From NCBI GenBank assembly GCA_013397865.1, contig VZTI01003649.1, forward strand, positions 714,340 through 778,339: a stretch of 64,000 nt of DNA. The letters are read 5' to 3'. Position 1 is the stretch's first letter. Each line of letters begins with the position of its first letter. This DNA comes from Struthidea cinerea. Lineage: Eukaryota > Chordata > Aves > Passeriformes > Corcoracidae. Positions 1 through 13,265 of this stretch are shown here, in pieces. The notes under the pieces are model-generated. The model saw nothing but the letters and a program-made list of their open reading frames with translations. It was not told the origin of the DNA and searched no databases. Position numbers and translations under genes: made by a program.

Positions 1-3000
1 TGGAGGATCTGCCTGTAAAAAAAGGATATGAACACTGGAAATAAGGAAAATTTTTCTCGGGAGTAATCACGATTCTGAGATCTTATTGTTGCTATCAGTG
101 TCTATGAGTAGAAACTGTTATTACATTATTTTCTGATATTGTTTGAAGAAGGATTACTGCAATCAGCATTTTTCACTTTTAGATATGTCAGTGTTACTGC
201 TAACATCTTTCACATTATTGCCTTGAACAATTCATTATACTGAATTGCAGGACTTTTATTAATATCTATTACTTCATGTAACTTTACAATAAAATTTGAC
301 ATATGCAGAACAGTTGATTTAGATGTTAATACCTTTTTGAGAGATGAATAGAAGTTAACATTCACCCATGAGAAGATAATTCTGACTTCTAGTATTTGTA
401 GATAAATTGTGACTGCCTGTAAAAGTCACAAGTATTACATTTGCAGCCTAGAAGAGCAATAAATACAAAACTGTTTTTAGAATTTAAAAGTTGTTGCTCC
501 CAATCAGTGAATAACAGAGTGCTATTTTTATGCTTCAGTAGCTTGTATTATACATGTTGGGTCTCTAGGCCTATGATGAGATATGTCTTCAGCTCCTGCT
601 GTGCTTCTGCTCTGCATCTCCTGTTCATCTGTGCGTGTTTGAATCCACAGTGTGGAGCTGTTACAGACAAAACCACCCCTGGAACTGCTTGTGCTGGTGT
701 GGAAGCCAGAGTGTTCAGGCTGAAGGGGCTTCTATGGACTCCAGTTTGTGCAGTCTGAATTAGCTGACTTCCATCTTTCAGTTGACTATTAGATCTTAAA
801 ACTTCTGAGTTTTCCTTTAGAATCAATGCCTTAAATTTTTCATTCTTAATCTTTGAGAACGGTTTTCCAGATATATAAGAAATGGGCACTCTTTAATACT
901 TCAGATTTCCCCTCTGTTTAATTTCAAAACATGAAGAGTGTATTTGCATTGTTTAATGCTGTTAGAATGGACTAATTTGACACTTGGGGTAACTGAAGTT
1001 CTCTGTGGAGCCTCAGAACAGAAAGAGAAGTACAGACTTGCCTGTTTTCACTGTGTGTGTTTAGTCCTGCTCTAGGCCTCCAACTTCTTCAAGGCGTTGT
1101 GATGGTAAAAGTGTAAGATTCACGTTTATTCTACAGAACATTTAATCTTCATTCCCTGTCCAGGATTAGCAAGAGGGAAATAACACTTCTTGTGGTTTCT
1201 TTTTATGCTCTTTCATGCAGGTTTCAGTTTATGGCAGTTTTGAGCAGGGCCTAACACATCACAAGAACACCAGCTTGCCACAAGATGTAAACACTTTCTC
1301 ATTGTAGTTTACCTTGGATAGATTCGAACCTGTGAGTAGTGGAAATGATAATTTTAATATTATATTATATAATTGAAATTTTGGTTTTTAGAAGCTTATG
1401 GAGAAAATGAAGGTGATGCTCAGAAACTGCAGCTTGACCACCCCAGCAGACTTGGACTTCAAAGAGCTGCAGCTGCAGAGTGAAATTCCCTTGCTGTCTG
1501 ACCAGCCCAAGCAATGTGTGTAATGCAAAATGACAATGTTGTGGCTGAAAATGCCCTTTTTTGCTCATGCCCACATTGAGGAACATACGGTTTTCTATCT
1601 CTTCTGCATTATTCTTAGATTGGTTTCTGTTACATGCATTTTCTTTGGTTTAAAACCTATTATGAATTGGACATTTTAACAAACAAAGGTTTTGTTTTCT
1701 CATAGGACGTTGAATAGTAAGATTGAAAGGTTATGGACAGGGGTTTTTTTTGTTCTCTGGCCTGTAGCCATTCCTATTTGCAATCTTTAGAATCATTGCT
1801 TTGAACATTCTCTTACACTGAACCAATTAACCTGATACCTTGGGCCAAGTTTAATATTCTGCACATGTTCTACATGCTGTGCAAACTACACTCTGCTGTA
1901 GCTGTAACATCAGTCAGTTACAATTGGCTCCAGTTTATACCAGCTGCTGTTCCTGAATGCCAGCATGGTATCCATGTGGTCATCTACTGCTGTATGTCAT
2001 CCGTTTTTGAATGTAATGCAGTTCAGCCTTCTACAATGTGTGATTCTGGCATATTCATTAAGTCAGAGCATTTGCTTACTTGATGTGCCTTTGAATGAAA
2101 TAACTCCTGATGGATGCATGGGTTTGGTTTCTCTTTTCCCCCAAAGGAGACCTCTGGTGTGAACTAAAAGTTATTTCCATTTTTTGCAGACAAGAAGTAG
2201 AGGTAGACTCTCTTTTGCTTCCACTGAAGGTGAAGAGAGGATTTAGCAAGTTTCTGAGAAGACTGCACTGTTTTTCTCTCTTCTCCACAGTTTCAGAGTT
2301 ACAGCCAAGTGCAGGAATGGCTGTAGGAAATAAACTTTTGAGAGTTAGAGCTGGCAGAGGGGGGCGCTTCAGGTTAAGATGACTTGCCTGGTCTTTTCTG
2401 GGCCTGGCAATTTGCCCTGCTACTTTATTTAGAGAAAAGAGACTTCCGTCTTCTGGACTGCCAAATTGCCATCTTTCACCAGTCTTGCACTGCACATCTG
2501 ACAGTTCTTTAAAAAGGAAACCCCAAAACTCTCTTTGCTGTGATCACTGCAAACTAAACTAAAATAATTCACTACTGCTCTAGTTTTGAAGCTCCTGATG
2601 AATAGCTGGAGAGTTCTGCAGCAGCAGTCTTGAAGAAGAGGTTAGAAAATTACCATGTTCCTTCTTCGTATATGTATCATAACATCTTCTACCACCGTAT
2701 GATCTGCATTGCCAGCACTAAACATTGTGATTTGGTTAATTTAGGGATTTATGACTTCGTAATAATCTCTTTCACAACTGATACTGTAGTAGGAATGGCT
2801 TTCTCTAACAACAGGGGTGCCTATATGGCAAATTGCTGGTGCTGCCAGAGAAGCAGTTTCTTACTATTTTGTTAACCCAATGAAGTTGGCCGCTTTAGAT
2901 TATGCAGGAGGCTAAAAAAGGGATCTGTTGTAAATCCTAAATTCTGCTGTTTTGGGCCCTCAGTGACCACCCACTGTAGTTGGTGACAAATACAAGTATT

Positions 3001-6000
3001 TCCCATCATAAGATGCAGTTCAAGGGATCAGTCTGATGCCATCCATAACCGATTGCATAACATACTTCCCAATGGAGACGTGAACAAATAGAATTTTTAA
3101 AATAATGTTATTAAAGAGAATTTTATGTCATTTTTTTACATAAAATGTTTATTGAGGTTGCTGAGTGTATGTGACAGATGGTGCTCTTATGTCACATCCT
3201 ATCTTTCATTTTGTTTTGGAACATGCAAGTCTTCCATGCATGCATAATTGCATTACAACGTTGTAGGGGGTTTTTTGTGTACTCACTGAAACATACAGGA
3301 ATAATCCAATGTGGGATCTTTAATGGGGGTTGTGCTAGCAGTGCTGTTAAGCTGTTTGCTTTGGTGTTAAGTGCTGGCTAACCAGTATGGTTAATGATTT
3401 TTGCCTCCCTAAGTTAAACTCCTGGTGCAAAGGAAAAAATGAGAAGTTACTATCATTTCATCAGTCTGCCGAGAGCATTCAAGTAACTAGCTAGATGATG
3501 TTCACTACATCATGTTTTTTTCTCTGCATTGTGAAGCAAATAAAATGAATAGTTCTCTCACAATAAAAGAATGCAGGTATATATGAACTTTCCATCTTGA
3601 GTATCCTTCAAATGCCAGTGCCTTAATATTTTATCATGTACATTAAGTACCTGCATGATTCTAAAATGGTAATGAAAAAAATATATTTTAATTTTTATTA
3701 TATGTGACATTACTTTTCCCTCTTCAGTTAACAGGAGAGTGAACTTGATCCTGACTTCATTAGGATGTTGCCAACCTAACTTATATTTATATGGCATCCT
3801 GAATAGCTTCTACTGTCTCTTTATGCCTGGACTAGCGGATGGAACATACTGGACTTCACTGTTGCTTTTGGGTTACATTGGGCAAATTTGTCCATTGTAG
3901 TGCTTTTTTAGCTGATGAGTGTTTTGCAAGGGGTGTAGAGATTATCTCTGTTTTACAGCTTGGGGAACTGGAAAAGTATATGATACATACAGACTATGCA
4001 AAGCCAACAAGCCGATAATGGTGCTGGAAATTTTGAGTCTTATCCTGCTTCTAATTATTTTGACTGGTGACTCTTGCTGGTTCACTGTTGTCTGTAAATA
4101 CAGCTAACTGAAATTAAGGTAGAGAGAACATCTTCACTCGTAATGCAACAGAAGACAAAGGAAACAGTTAAAGCCAAGACTAGTCTTCCTACTCAATGTG
4201 TTGTCAGTCACTGAGTCCTGTGCTACCTTTAATGGTATTATAGTTGCATAAATTCATTTATACCTTCTTTTATTGGCTTTCGAACACAGTTTTCAAAAAG
4301 GTAATTGACTGAATAGCTGTCCATTGCTGCTCTGGCTTGTGTAGATGAATGCAATTCATGCTCAGGGCTGTCAGCTGACTATATTGACGTGCTGTTGGTT
4401 GATTAAATAAGTGCTGAATATGACTGATTCTGGTCTGGTTTTGCAATGAAGTCAGACATCATGTTTGGTTCTTTAGAACATTGGTCAAGTGGACTCGTAA
4501 GCATATTATTTATATTCTTTGTGTGTATTCTGTACTTTGCAAAATTATTTAATCTTAGTCCTAACCTTCCAGCATTACACTGTGTAATATTTCAGCAGCA
4601 TTTGTACTTTCTTACAGCATCAGTGTGCTTTGTCTCTGATGGAGCTTTACTGATGTTTCATGGTAAGATAAATCAGCCACTGCAGTACTGGAAATGTAAA
4701 GGCAACTGTACTGGTAATGCCTGCTAAGATAAATGTGCCAATTTGCCAGGCTTGTTATCCTACTTTGGCTGTATGAGGAGCAGAAGTACATCACAAACCA
4801 AGTGGGTTTTTTCCTCTTGGTAGTACCAAGGTATTGTGAGTAAAACTGCAGTGTCAGGCCAAAACCTGAATTCTGAAACAGGAAATGGGAAGTGTGTGTG
4901 TATCAACTTCTTTACTGTGTCTAGCTGCAAATGTAAAGTGCACTGTGTCGTGGATGGTTGCTGTCAAACAAGTGATAGGATGTGATGAGACAAAATTAGT
5001 GGCACGTCACTTACTTCATGCAACAACCTTCAACTTTATTTTCCTTAGTTGCAGTGTACATTACAGAGTTTTAAAGCTAAAGAATGTAGTATTTCTTTTT
5101 CAGCTTGCAGCATGGCTTTGTAAGCCAAAGTCTTCCAGTTGTTCATATTGCATCTCATAACAGGATGTGCTCCATGCAAGTTTATTGTTGGGCAAGCTAA
5201 TTTTTAATTGATGTCACAAGTAATTGCTGCTTTCTGCCTGGTTTAACAACTGAACTGTTCCTAGTGCAGTTGCTTTTGCCCTGCCATAGACATTCTTTAA
5301 CAACATACTAATGTGAAAAAAGACAATAAACTCTGTTTTGTAACATCCATAAACTTGTCTATAGCATTTCAGATTTGTGTTTATTAGGACTTAAAATTTA
5401 TTAACACAGTGGCTGTTAATTAACATAATATTTGTTAGGAATTAAAGAAGATCAGCTAATGAAAATTAATGCTGAGGCGTCAACCATGTTAAAATTCAAT
5501 TACAGTCTGATCCTTGAGATTTTCAGCATTATGTGCTACCATATCTTCATCTGAAAAATCTTCTGATTTGATTGAATAAATCTTGAATAATGTTCAGGTT
5601 CTTTTTAACCATTTTGAACACTTTATGTTCTGCTTTCTGTTACTTTTTCTTACCAAAATATTGACACAAGGAAGACTTTTCTTTCCTCTTTTTTTTTTTT
5701 TTCTACTGAGTATTTTGATGATTCAATATTTGCAAGATCATCATTAATCCCTTGAAATAGTTATGGCACACGTATGAGGCCATCCAGGTTTTGGTCATTC
5801 ATATTTCTAGTCTCTGGACTTGGTTTCATATGATGATTTTCTGATTGGCTTTCTGAAATCAGTGGTATGTGGCCTTGCAACTGGGTGTTCATATTGCAAA
5901 ATTTGTGTCTATTTGTTTCTAATTATCAGCTAGATTTTAAGGCTTATTGAAAGGGCCAGAAAGAGGCTCTGGAACCTTTTAACTCCTGGCTATTGATGAA

Positions 6001-7334
6001 GGGTTTCTTCTTCTTTGGACAGAGTACATTGGTTCTGGGGTACCAGTCTGTACCTTACCAGCATCTAAGTGCGTGGAGAGAGTGTTCACATGGTTGTGAG
6101 TAGTTTTACCTGCCTGGTGGGAAATAATGCAGTCCTGCAACTTTGAGAATGAATAAATGTAGAAGGCGGGTTTTTGTTTCTAATTTCTAATTCTTTGTGG
6201 CCACAGTGACATGAACTTCTACTTTTTGGAAAGAACATGCACTTTGACTACCTGTGCAGCATAATTATAACAATTCTTGGACACAGGCCATTGCTGCAAA
6301 CCTAATATGTGGTAAGAAATCAGCCAGCAGTGTGTAGAAAACAGCAGTTCAGCAACAGCCTGTAATGAAGAACTATAAAAGCAAAGTTGCATGATGAAAG
6401 AGGGTGGTGGTCATGGGTTTTGGTTTTTTTTTTTTTTTTTTTTTTACCTTTTCTCAGGTCCTTAGAGCTTCCGCATGCTTCCACCTTCCTTAGATGTGCG
6501 TCTCTAGATGTGAAGCCTGTTGGCCTCCTGTGCATCTGCGCTAACAGAGAACAGCAGACCTGACTTACACAAAGTAGCTAGATTTCTAACCTAATTTTCA
6601 AGTATCTTCTTTTTTTAAACAATGCTTGATCTTTGGATGGTCTATCCATTTCTAATGGTAAAAATACATACACAGTTTTGTGATATCACTCTGTCATAAG
6701 AAAGAATAATATAATGATTTCTTATGTGGATATGAAGCCCCTCCATTTCTCCCTTTATAATTCTTAAGCTTCACAGGCACAGAGGAAATTGCAGGATAAC
6801 TAAGGAGTAATAAAAGGGTAGGTGTGCTGGATATGATTTCTTAGCCTGGGTGATAATATATTATTGAACTATAGCTACACTCACAGTCTGTTCAGAAGCT
6901 TAATTAGATCTGTTACCCACAGACATCAGAGTAAGTCAGTGTGGCATTGTTACTTCCCCATAGAGTTTGAGAATTTATGAGAATAAAACCTGTGGCAGTG
7001 AGGTAAAGGTTCCTTTGCTGTCGTTATGTCAGGAAACCACATGGGGAGGGAAAAGAAGGGGTAAGAGGAGAGGAAGTCCCTAGAAAGTCTGAGTCATGTA
7101 GCAGCTGTCTTTGTATGAAGGAGGAAATGTGTGAAATCCAGGCCCAGAGAGTGGAAGAAAGCACCCGTACTTATCTTCCAGTGTATTATTTTCTTCAGCT
7201 CCTGGTGTTTCTGTTGGAAAAATAGTAGAGTCCCTTGGTAAATGAACTGGGTCAGTATGCACAGTATTTATTATAAGTGTGCAAAACATTCTTTTCCCTA
7301 AGTCCTAACATATCTGTTTTCATTTTGTTTTCAG
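1..7334 (+). other. COX16: COX16 intron 1, 3' part (non-coding)
   Basis: This stretch ends in a polypyrimidine tract and AG just before the first recognisable COX16 exon. It is AT-rich and CpG-poor, and its open frames are short, overlap on both strands and resemble no family I know. I looked for the first COX16 coding exon, a short N-terminal piece with start codon that would be expected in a CpG-rich promoter, and did not find one. The intron must therefore begin left of the window. Apart from T-runs at 5689-5702 and 6424-6445, I see no recognisable gene or mobile element in it. Confidence 0.75.
6424..6445. repeat. Poly(T) run, 22 nt
   Basis: This is an uninterrupted run of 22 T, the longest homopolymer in the window. 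Read on the minus strand it is an oligo(A) that follows about 100 bp of unusually CpG-containing sequence (6446-6550). It may be the tail of a minus-strand retrocopy or simply a mononucleotide microsatellite. I did not recognise the parent of the adjacent sequence. Confidence 0.8.
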
Positions 7335-7412
7335 CTCTATCTCATTGGAGGATCTTTTGGGCTCCGTGAATTTGCTCAGATAAGATACGATGTTCACAAA
7401 CTACATGGCAAG
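7335..7412 (+). CDS. COX16: COX16 coding exon (second coding exon): end of membrane segment and start of intermembrane-space part
   Basis: COX16 is a small inner-membrane protein needed to assemble cytochrome c oxidase. It acts in COX2 maturation alongside the copper chaperones SCO1 and SCO2. This 78-bp exon encodes 26 residues in phase 0. It starts with a hydrophobic LYLI that would close the single transmembrane helix, followed by GGSFGLREFAQIRYD, the hallmark block of the family (vertebrate COX16 has GGSFGLREF followed by QIRYD). The acceptor has a strong T-rich tract ending ttttcag. The donor is AAG followed by gtagtt, a GT site weaker than the gtaagt consensus. The residues after the block, VHKLHGK, differ from the human protein. 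Assignment to COX16 is from remembered family sequence and is firm because the two downstream exons continue it in frame. Confidence 0.95.
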
Positions 7413-10400
7413 GTAGTTTAAATGGTTTTCTTTGCTTTTCATTTCATTATGCCTACACGCTGCTTTCTAAAGAATTGATGGGGCAAGCAAACTTGGTGTA
7501 GGGGATTTGCCTTTCACTGCTTGGCCCTGAGCTACAGCTGAGTCTCATAAGCAGTAGGCAGAGTAGGTAACAATAAAGGGGCTGACATGATGATGAATCC
7601 TATTACCATCCGTGAAAAAAATCAACATAAATAATAGAAACATTTTGCTCTTCTGGTTGATTCTAAGTGGCAATTCTGAATCCTGAGAAAGAAGTGTAGC
7701 ACATCTAGAAGGAGGTTACTACAAGGGTACTGTGTCCAATTTAGACTAAGAAAACTAGTATTTTAAAAGGTTTAGTTTTCAAACAATACTTGGCAGTGAG
7801 TATATAATGTTAGATGGTTTCCAGGGCTTGACTTTGCATTGACTGCGATAAGCAGATACCTTTGACATTGTGCTACATCCTGTTCTTTAAGCCTTGTGAA
7901 AGAAACAGGAGCTAGTCTCTACCCATGGTCAGAATATACTGTATGTAAGAACTTTTCTTTAAACGAACCTGAAACCTTCTGTCTGAGGGAAGTAGCATGT
8001 TTACTAGTGCTACTAACACCTCCAAGTGTAACACTTGTTCCAAATTGCACATGAAGTGATCTGAAGGGAGCGTGTCAGTTCAGCAGAAAGTAACACTGGC
8101 TTGCTTTCCCTAGTTTGGTTATATGTAGGTCTTCTACTGCAATACAGAGAGACTTTCTGGTCTCAGAGCTGCTGACCTGCAGGTTGGACAAAGCTTTTTT
8201 AAAGACTCTATGCCACTTTACATACAAAAAAAAATTGTGCAGGACTCTGGATGCTGTGGCTTTCTACTGTGGTAAAATCTTTGAGATCATGAGCTGTTGA
8301 GAGTTTGGAGACCCCCTTGTTTTGTCTTAGGCACTTGTGGACCATGTAAATTACTTCAATCATTCCTCATTGTTCTCTGTGTTGTATACCTGGCTATGGC
8401 CTTCCATGCATCATGTGGCCACTCCTGCTCAGAACTGTATATGACAGAACCTGTAGACCAGGGAGAGTAATCTTACAAATCTTTTCTCCAGTGCTGTCTT
8501 CTGGGTAGCTTTTTTCTATCATTTCTAGCCTTTTAGGACCACTTGGAGCCTTTTTTCTTCAACCAGATGGGGATCACAACAGGGGCAAGAATTTGCCTGT
8601 TGTGTTTCTGTTAGTTTTTTGGTCAGATTCATACTCAGTGTATTGCATTTGAACCCCATGATCTGCACTGTGACCGCAACCCAGGGAAGAACACTGTTAA
8701 TAGTTGTCCTAATTCGGATCTGTGAGACTCTTTGTCCCAGCATTTATAATCAAGGGAAGCATCACTGAATTAGTCAGTAGTACACGAGAGCTCTGAGTGG
8801 AAGCTACTTCACCCTGGAGTTCTTAAACTCTGGAAAGCTGAAAGAGGACTTCTGAGTTATGCTCTAACCAGTGTTACTTAAGTCTGCAGCATCTCTTTTG
8901 TGTTTTCTTTTTCTTTTCCTTGTGATTTTATTCAGAAGTAGATGACACTTAAGTAAAGAACAGTGCAGCATTGGCTCAGAACTAGCAACACCAACTTTGG
9001 GCTTGTTTGTAGATGGGGAAATCAAAGCAATGTGTTTCATTAATTTCTGTTTCTATGTCCATAAAAACAGATTTGAAAGCCATTCTAATTCACTAAATAA
9101 GACAGCAAAGGAGACTAGAATGTATTTTAATGGATAAACAAATCTAGTTTAAAATGTACATGGAACTCAGGAAAAGAACATTAATATAAGTAATTTAAAA
9201 CTGCTGTTAAAACCGTGATGCTTTTCTCATATAACACAGTTTGACTATCGTAAATCCTTATCAGAACAGGGACAGATGGACTAGTGCTCTTTTTAGGGGG
9301 TTGAACAGTTACATGCAAAATGCAGTGTGCAATAAAAGAAATAAGATTTCTTTTAGAATAATTATTCTTTCAGAATAATGAGAATATTTAATTAAATAAC
9401 AATTTCAATACAAGGAGCTTAGAAGACTTTCACAGAATTTAAATGAATTAAGCTTCATAGTCCTACTGTCAGAAAAGGTAGGATTATTTTTTACATTTTA
9501 CTGCTGAAAAAATGGAGGTTGCACAGATGTAAGCAACCTATCTTAAAGCAGGCTAGGATTCATAACACTTGAGTGCCTATCTTTTTTGATTGTACTTTAA
9601 GGATGTGCAAACTCCAGTATGTCACCTTTTGTAAGCATGATTCCTGAATTTGTTTTCTTGCCAATTCAACTGCTAAAAAGACAGAACTTAATCCTTTTGT
9701 GGTAAATCCTCTAATACATTTCAGATGCCAAACTATGATGCTTTGCATTCAAAAGTACCTGTTCTTTTCCTTTTTCACTCTTAACTTCACACTGTGCTTA
9801 GAGGGAAACCACATTAGTAAGCAACTGCTCAGTGAACAATGATATTCAAAGGCAGCACTACAATAGAACTGCAGCTATGTAGTCTATGTTTCAGTGACTG
9901 AGGGGCTAGCTGCCACTTTGGATTCTTGTGGCTTAATGAAAAAGCTGCATTAGTAATAACAACTATGTAATTGATGTCAAACTCAGTTTTGAAGTACATT
10001 CCCTGATAAAGGAATTGAAATTCAAGAGAAAATGGTGGTTTGGACCTTTGAGGGCATATGATTTGGTTGTGATGCATTGGGCTGGGGCTAGCATTAGGGT
10101 TGGGAGAGAGAGCCTAGAGCTGTAGATGGAGTGGGGCTGAGAAGGGACTGCAAAAGGAATTGTGTCCGCTTGTTCATTTGGGGTGTGTCTTGGGATCTTG
10201 GACTGCAGCTCAGCCAATGCATAGGACAGAGAGAGACAGAGCCTAGAGCTGCAGTTGAAGAGGGGCTATTAGTATCTAAAGAGCAACTATTTCATCCATT
10301 TAGTATAACATCTTTGGATATCAGGGCCTCAGATGTGCCCATCTCTTGTGAAAGCAAGACAACATTTTGGCTACGCTTTCATCTTCTCAGGATACCTAGA

Positions 10401-12202
10401 TCAGTCGTAGTCCCTCAGCACAACAAATGTCCTGCATTTAAAGGAAGCTTGCTCTGAGGCTCTTACTGATGTAATGCCTGTTTATGCTAGTCAGAATTCT
10501 CCTGAAACTAATCAAGGATTTCTCCATTATCTGTTCTTGCCAAAATGTCCATTAACGGAGAAATCATTAGGTTAGGTAATTGTTCGCTTTCTGGGAAGAA
10601 TTTATGCAAATAAAAATTGGTTACAGAAAACCAGGTATGCTTATGGGAAAACAATGTGGAATTAACAGAGAAGAAATTAGTAGGTTTGTATAGGCATTGT
10701 TCCAGATGCCTTTATTCATAAATGGAAGACCAGGCCCTTTCTTTGTCTTACTTCTCATGTATGTAGTTGGCGATGCTTATTTAATTTATTTTTTTTTTAC
10801 AGAAAATGTTATTTCTTTTAAATATACAGAAAGTGTTTTTTTCAACTACATAACAATCAATTATTTTTATTTACTGTGTCCTATTGTTGTAATTCCAGGT
10901 GTTGTAGAGGCTTGCTGATTCAGATTTAGTTTTGGGTCATGGAATTTAGTTTTGGATCAAGAATCTTGGAACATGGGGTGTAGTCTGTACTGTTGGCTAA
11001 TAGCTACTGTAGAGAATTGAAGGGAATTGACATACTAACTACCTGGAAAAGTTTATGCTTTCCCCCCATCAGCAAACCTTTTAGAGTAAGAGAGTTTTTT
11101 TAAGCTCCAAAATGACTCTGTTGAAGAAGTATCATTGCAAGGCAGGTTCTCAGACTTTTGGGATGGAATAGGACTGAGTGAGTTCCTCCAGGGTAATGTG
11201 TAGCAGAAGCACTTCTAGGAAAGCTGAAATCTCTGTACGTTTTTTTTAAGAAACAAAACATAAATTAGCATTTGAAGTCTGCAGATATTTCCTGCTGTGG
11301 GTTATGTATGATAGTGTTACATACTTATCTCTTTACAAACTATGAAGATCCTGTTCACTTTTCCTTTGTCCTGTGCAAAGTGAGTGCACCCCAAAAGTAG
11401 AATGTTAAGAAATAATACTAATGTTTTCTCTCTTAATGAGGTAGAAAGTAGAGTCAGTAAAGAGTCAAAATGACAGAATTTCAATTTCTCCTCCATGAGT
11501 TTTACCCTCAAATCAGTTGTTGTGCATTTAAATATGTATGACTCTTTCATTGCATTCCAGGAGTTAAAATCCAGATGAAAATGAAAGTTCCTGACCTGTT
11601 CTTTCACCATTCTCTATGAGCAATAAAACTGTAAACCCAGAAGGAGTATTAAAGGAGTGGTGGTGGTGGTCAGAAGCATACTCAGTAAGTGTTCTAGGAG
11701 TGTAAAGCCTGCTTTATGCAGACTGAAGATTGCCTTTAAAATTTCTTAGCTAGTGTTTTTGACCAGTTGACTGGCATGTAGTTACCCATGAGGCATTGCT
11801 TATTGACACCTGTAGAGTGTTAGTGCTGCCATTGTCAGTCTTCAATTATTGTATTTTTGCTTTGTCTTAAGGTCCTAATTCAGGAAATTATGTAACTGTG
11901 AGGAGCTCAGCTTTCATTTTATGATCCTGGACCTTGAACTGGGAAAAAGCACGCATGTGATGTGCAGATTATTCTGGAAACCTTGCTGTCCTTTAAAAAA
12001 TTAAAGAATGAGGAGTGGAAGAGAAAAGCAGGTTAACATGATCACTTATGGCACTCTGACTTTTCTGGTTTACAGCAATTCTCATAATGGGGCTTGATAG
12101 TGATGTAAGTGCGTTGTCTGGTTGGTTATACTCGGTATTACAGGTTTAGAATATTTCTGGTTGGTCCCTAGTGCTGTTCTTTAACATTGTGTCTTTAATC
12201 TC

Positions 12203-12258
12203 ATCAGTGGGTGTCAGGTGACCCACAGCAGCATGGGATTCAAGTAACACCCACTGAT
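12203..12258. repeat. 12-bp perfect inverted repeat (potential stem-loop)
   Basis: ATCAGTGGGTGT at 12203-12214 is the exact reverse complement of ACACCCACTGAT at 12247-12258. The 32-nt loop itself contains a smaller CCCA/TGGG pairing. The sequence could fold into a nested stem-loop in the COX16 pre-mRNA. No mobile-element family is recognised, so the structure is visible but its role is unknown. Confidence 0.7.
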
Positions 12259-13250
12259 CTCACTGGAAATTTTATACCCGTCTTGTTCAGGTTCTTTCTT
12301 CAGTTAACTCGTGTACCACAGAGCTCCTCTCTGCCTATCTCACTTTCTTAGTCTGTAGAATATAGGTAATTAATGCTGCTCTACTTTACATAGGAAATAG
12401 GAAAGTTAATTAATTCAAATAAATGGAATTATTTAAATTCATATTAGTATTAAAAAATTTCTTCCGGTGAGATCCGCTAATTCAAGTGTTTGGGTCAGGG
12501 TGAAATAGCTAGGAAGAGATAGTAGCCGAGAATTGACCAGTTTCCATGAGACCTTTATGTCAAGCAAGAACACATCTGACATTTGCCTCAGACAGGTGTA
12601 GGAAGTCAGTCCAGCATTTTCTCATTGTTATAAGTGGATAGTTGAGAGGTTGTATCTGCCTATTAGAATGCTTTTGTGTTGCTGTCAAAACATTGCTCTG
12701 TTCACATACATACGGCAAAGAGTTTCACACTGTTGAGTCGAGGTGGTTGCAACTGCAGCAACACAGTGTTTAAATGAGGTTCGACATCCACCCAAAAAGG
12801 GAATGCATCTGCAAGTGACTGGACAAGGCTGTGCCTTGTTGCTAGCTGGCACATTCATATTGCTGTCCTTAGGTAAACTGCCTCAGGTATGTCTACGGGA
12901 GTTGCACATATGGGCATGTCCTGAAGCAGTGCAGTGGGAATTGTCTGTTGGTTATTGCTTCTATTTTACCTGCCTGTGAAGTCCATCTGGACAGGATTTC
13001 TGTGCCCCAGCAGAAGTTTAGTTTGTTTCTTTAGTTTGTTCTGTTGCTTGTTTTCAGAAAAAGAAGCGTTACAGAATGAAATGTAACTTCAGTGTGATGT
13101 TAGTATGGCTTATGAATAATGTCATGTTTCTATATGTGGCATAATTTTTTTCTTTAAATAATGTGTTTCTTATGAGGTGAAAATTTTAAAACAAAATCAC
13201 TTAAACATCTGAATATGTCTGTAGTGTTTAAAATTACACAAATAATGTGA

Positions 13251-13265
13251 TTTTTTTTTTTTTTT
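13251..13265. repeat. Poly(T) run, 15 nt
   Basis: This is a simple mononucleotide run in intron 2, followed by ACTTAG. It resembles a polypyrimidine tract with an AG a few bases on. The sequence after it does not read as a COX16 exon and I assign it no function. Confidence 0.7.

Noticed and set aside
1..7334. First coding exon of COX16 expected upstream of the GGSFGLREF exon
   Set aside because: No start codon followed by a plausible N-terminal COX16 segment and donor site was found, and no CpG-rich promoter is present. It must lie left of the window.
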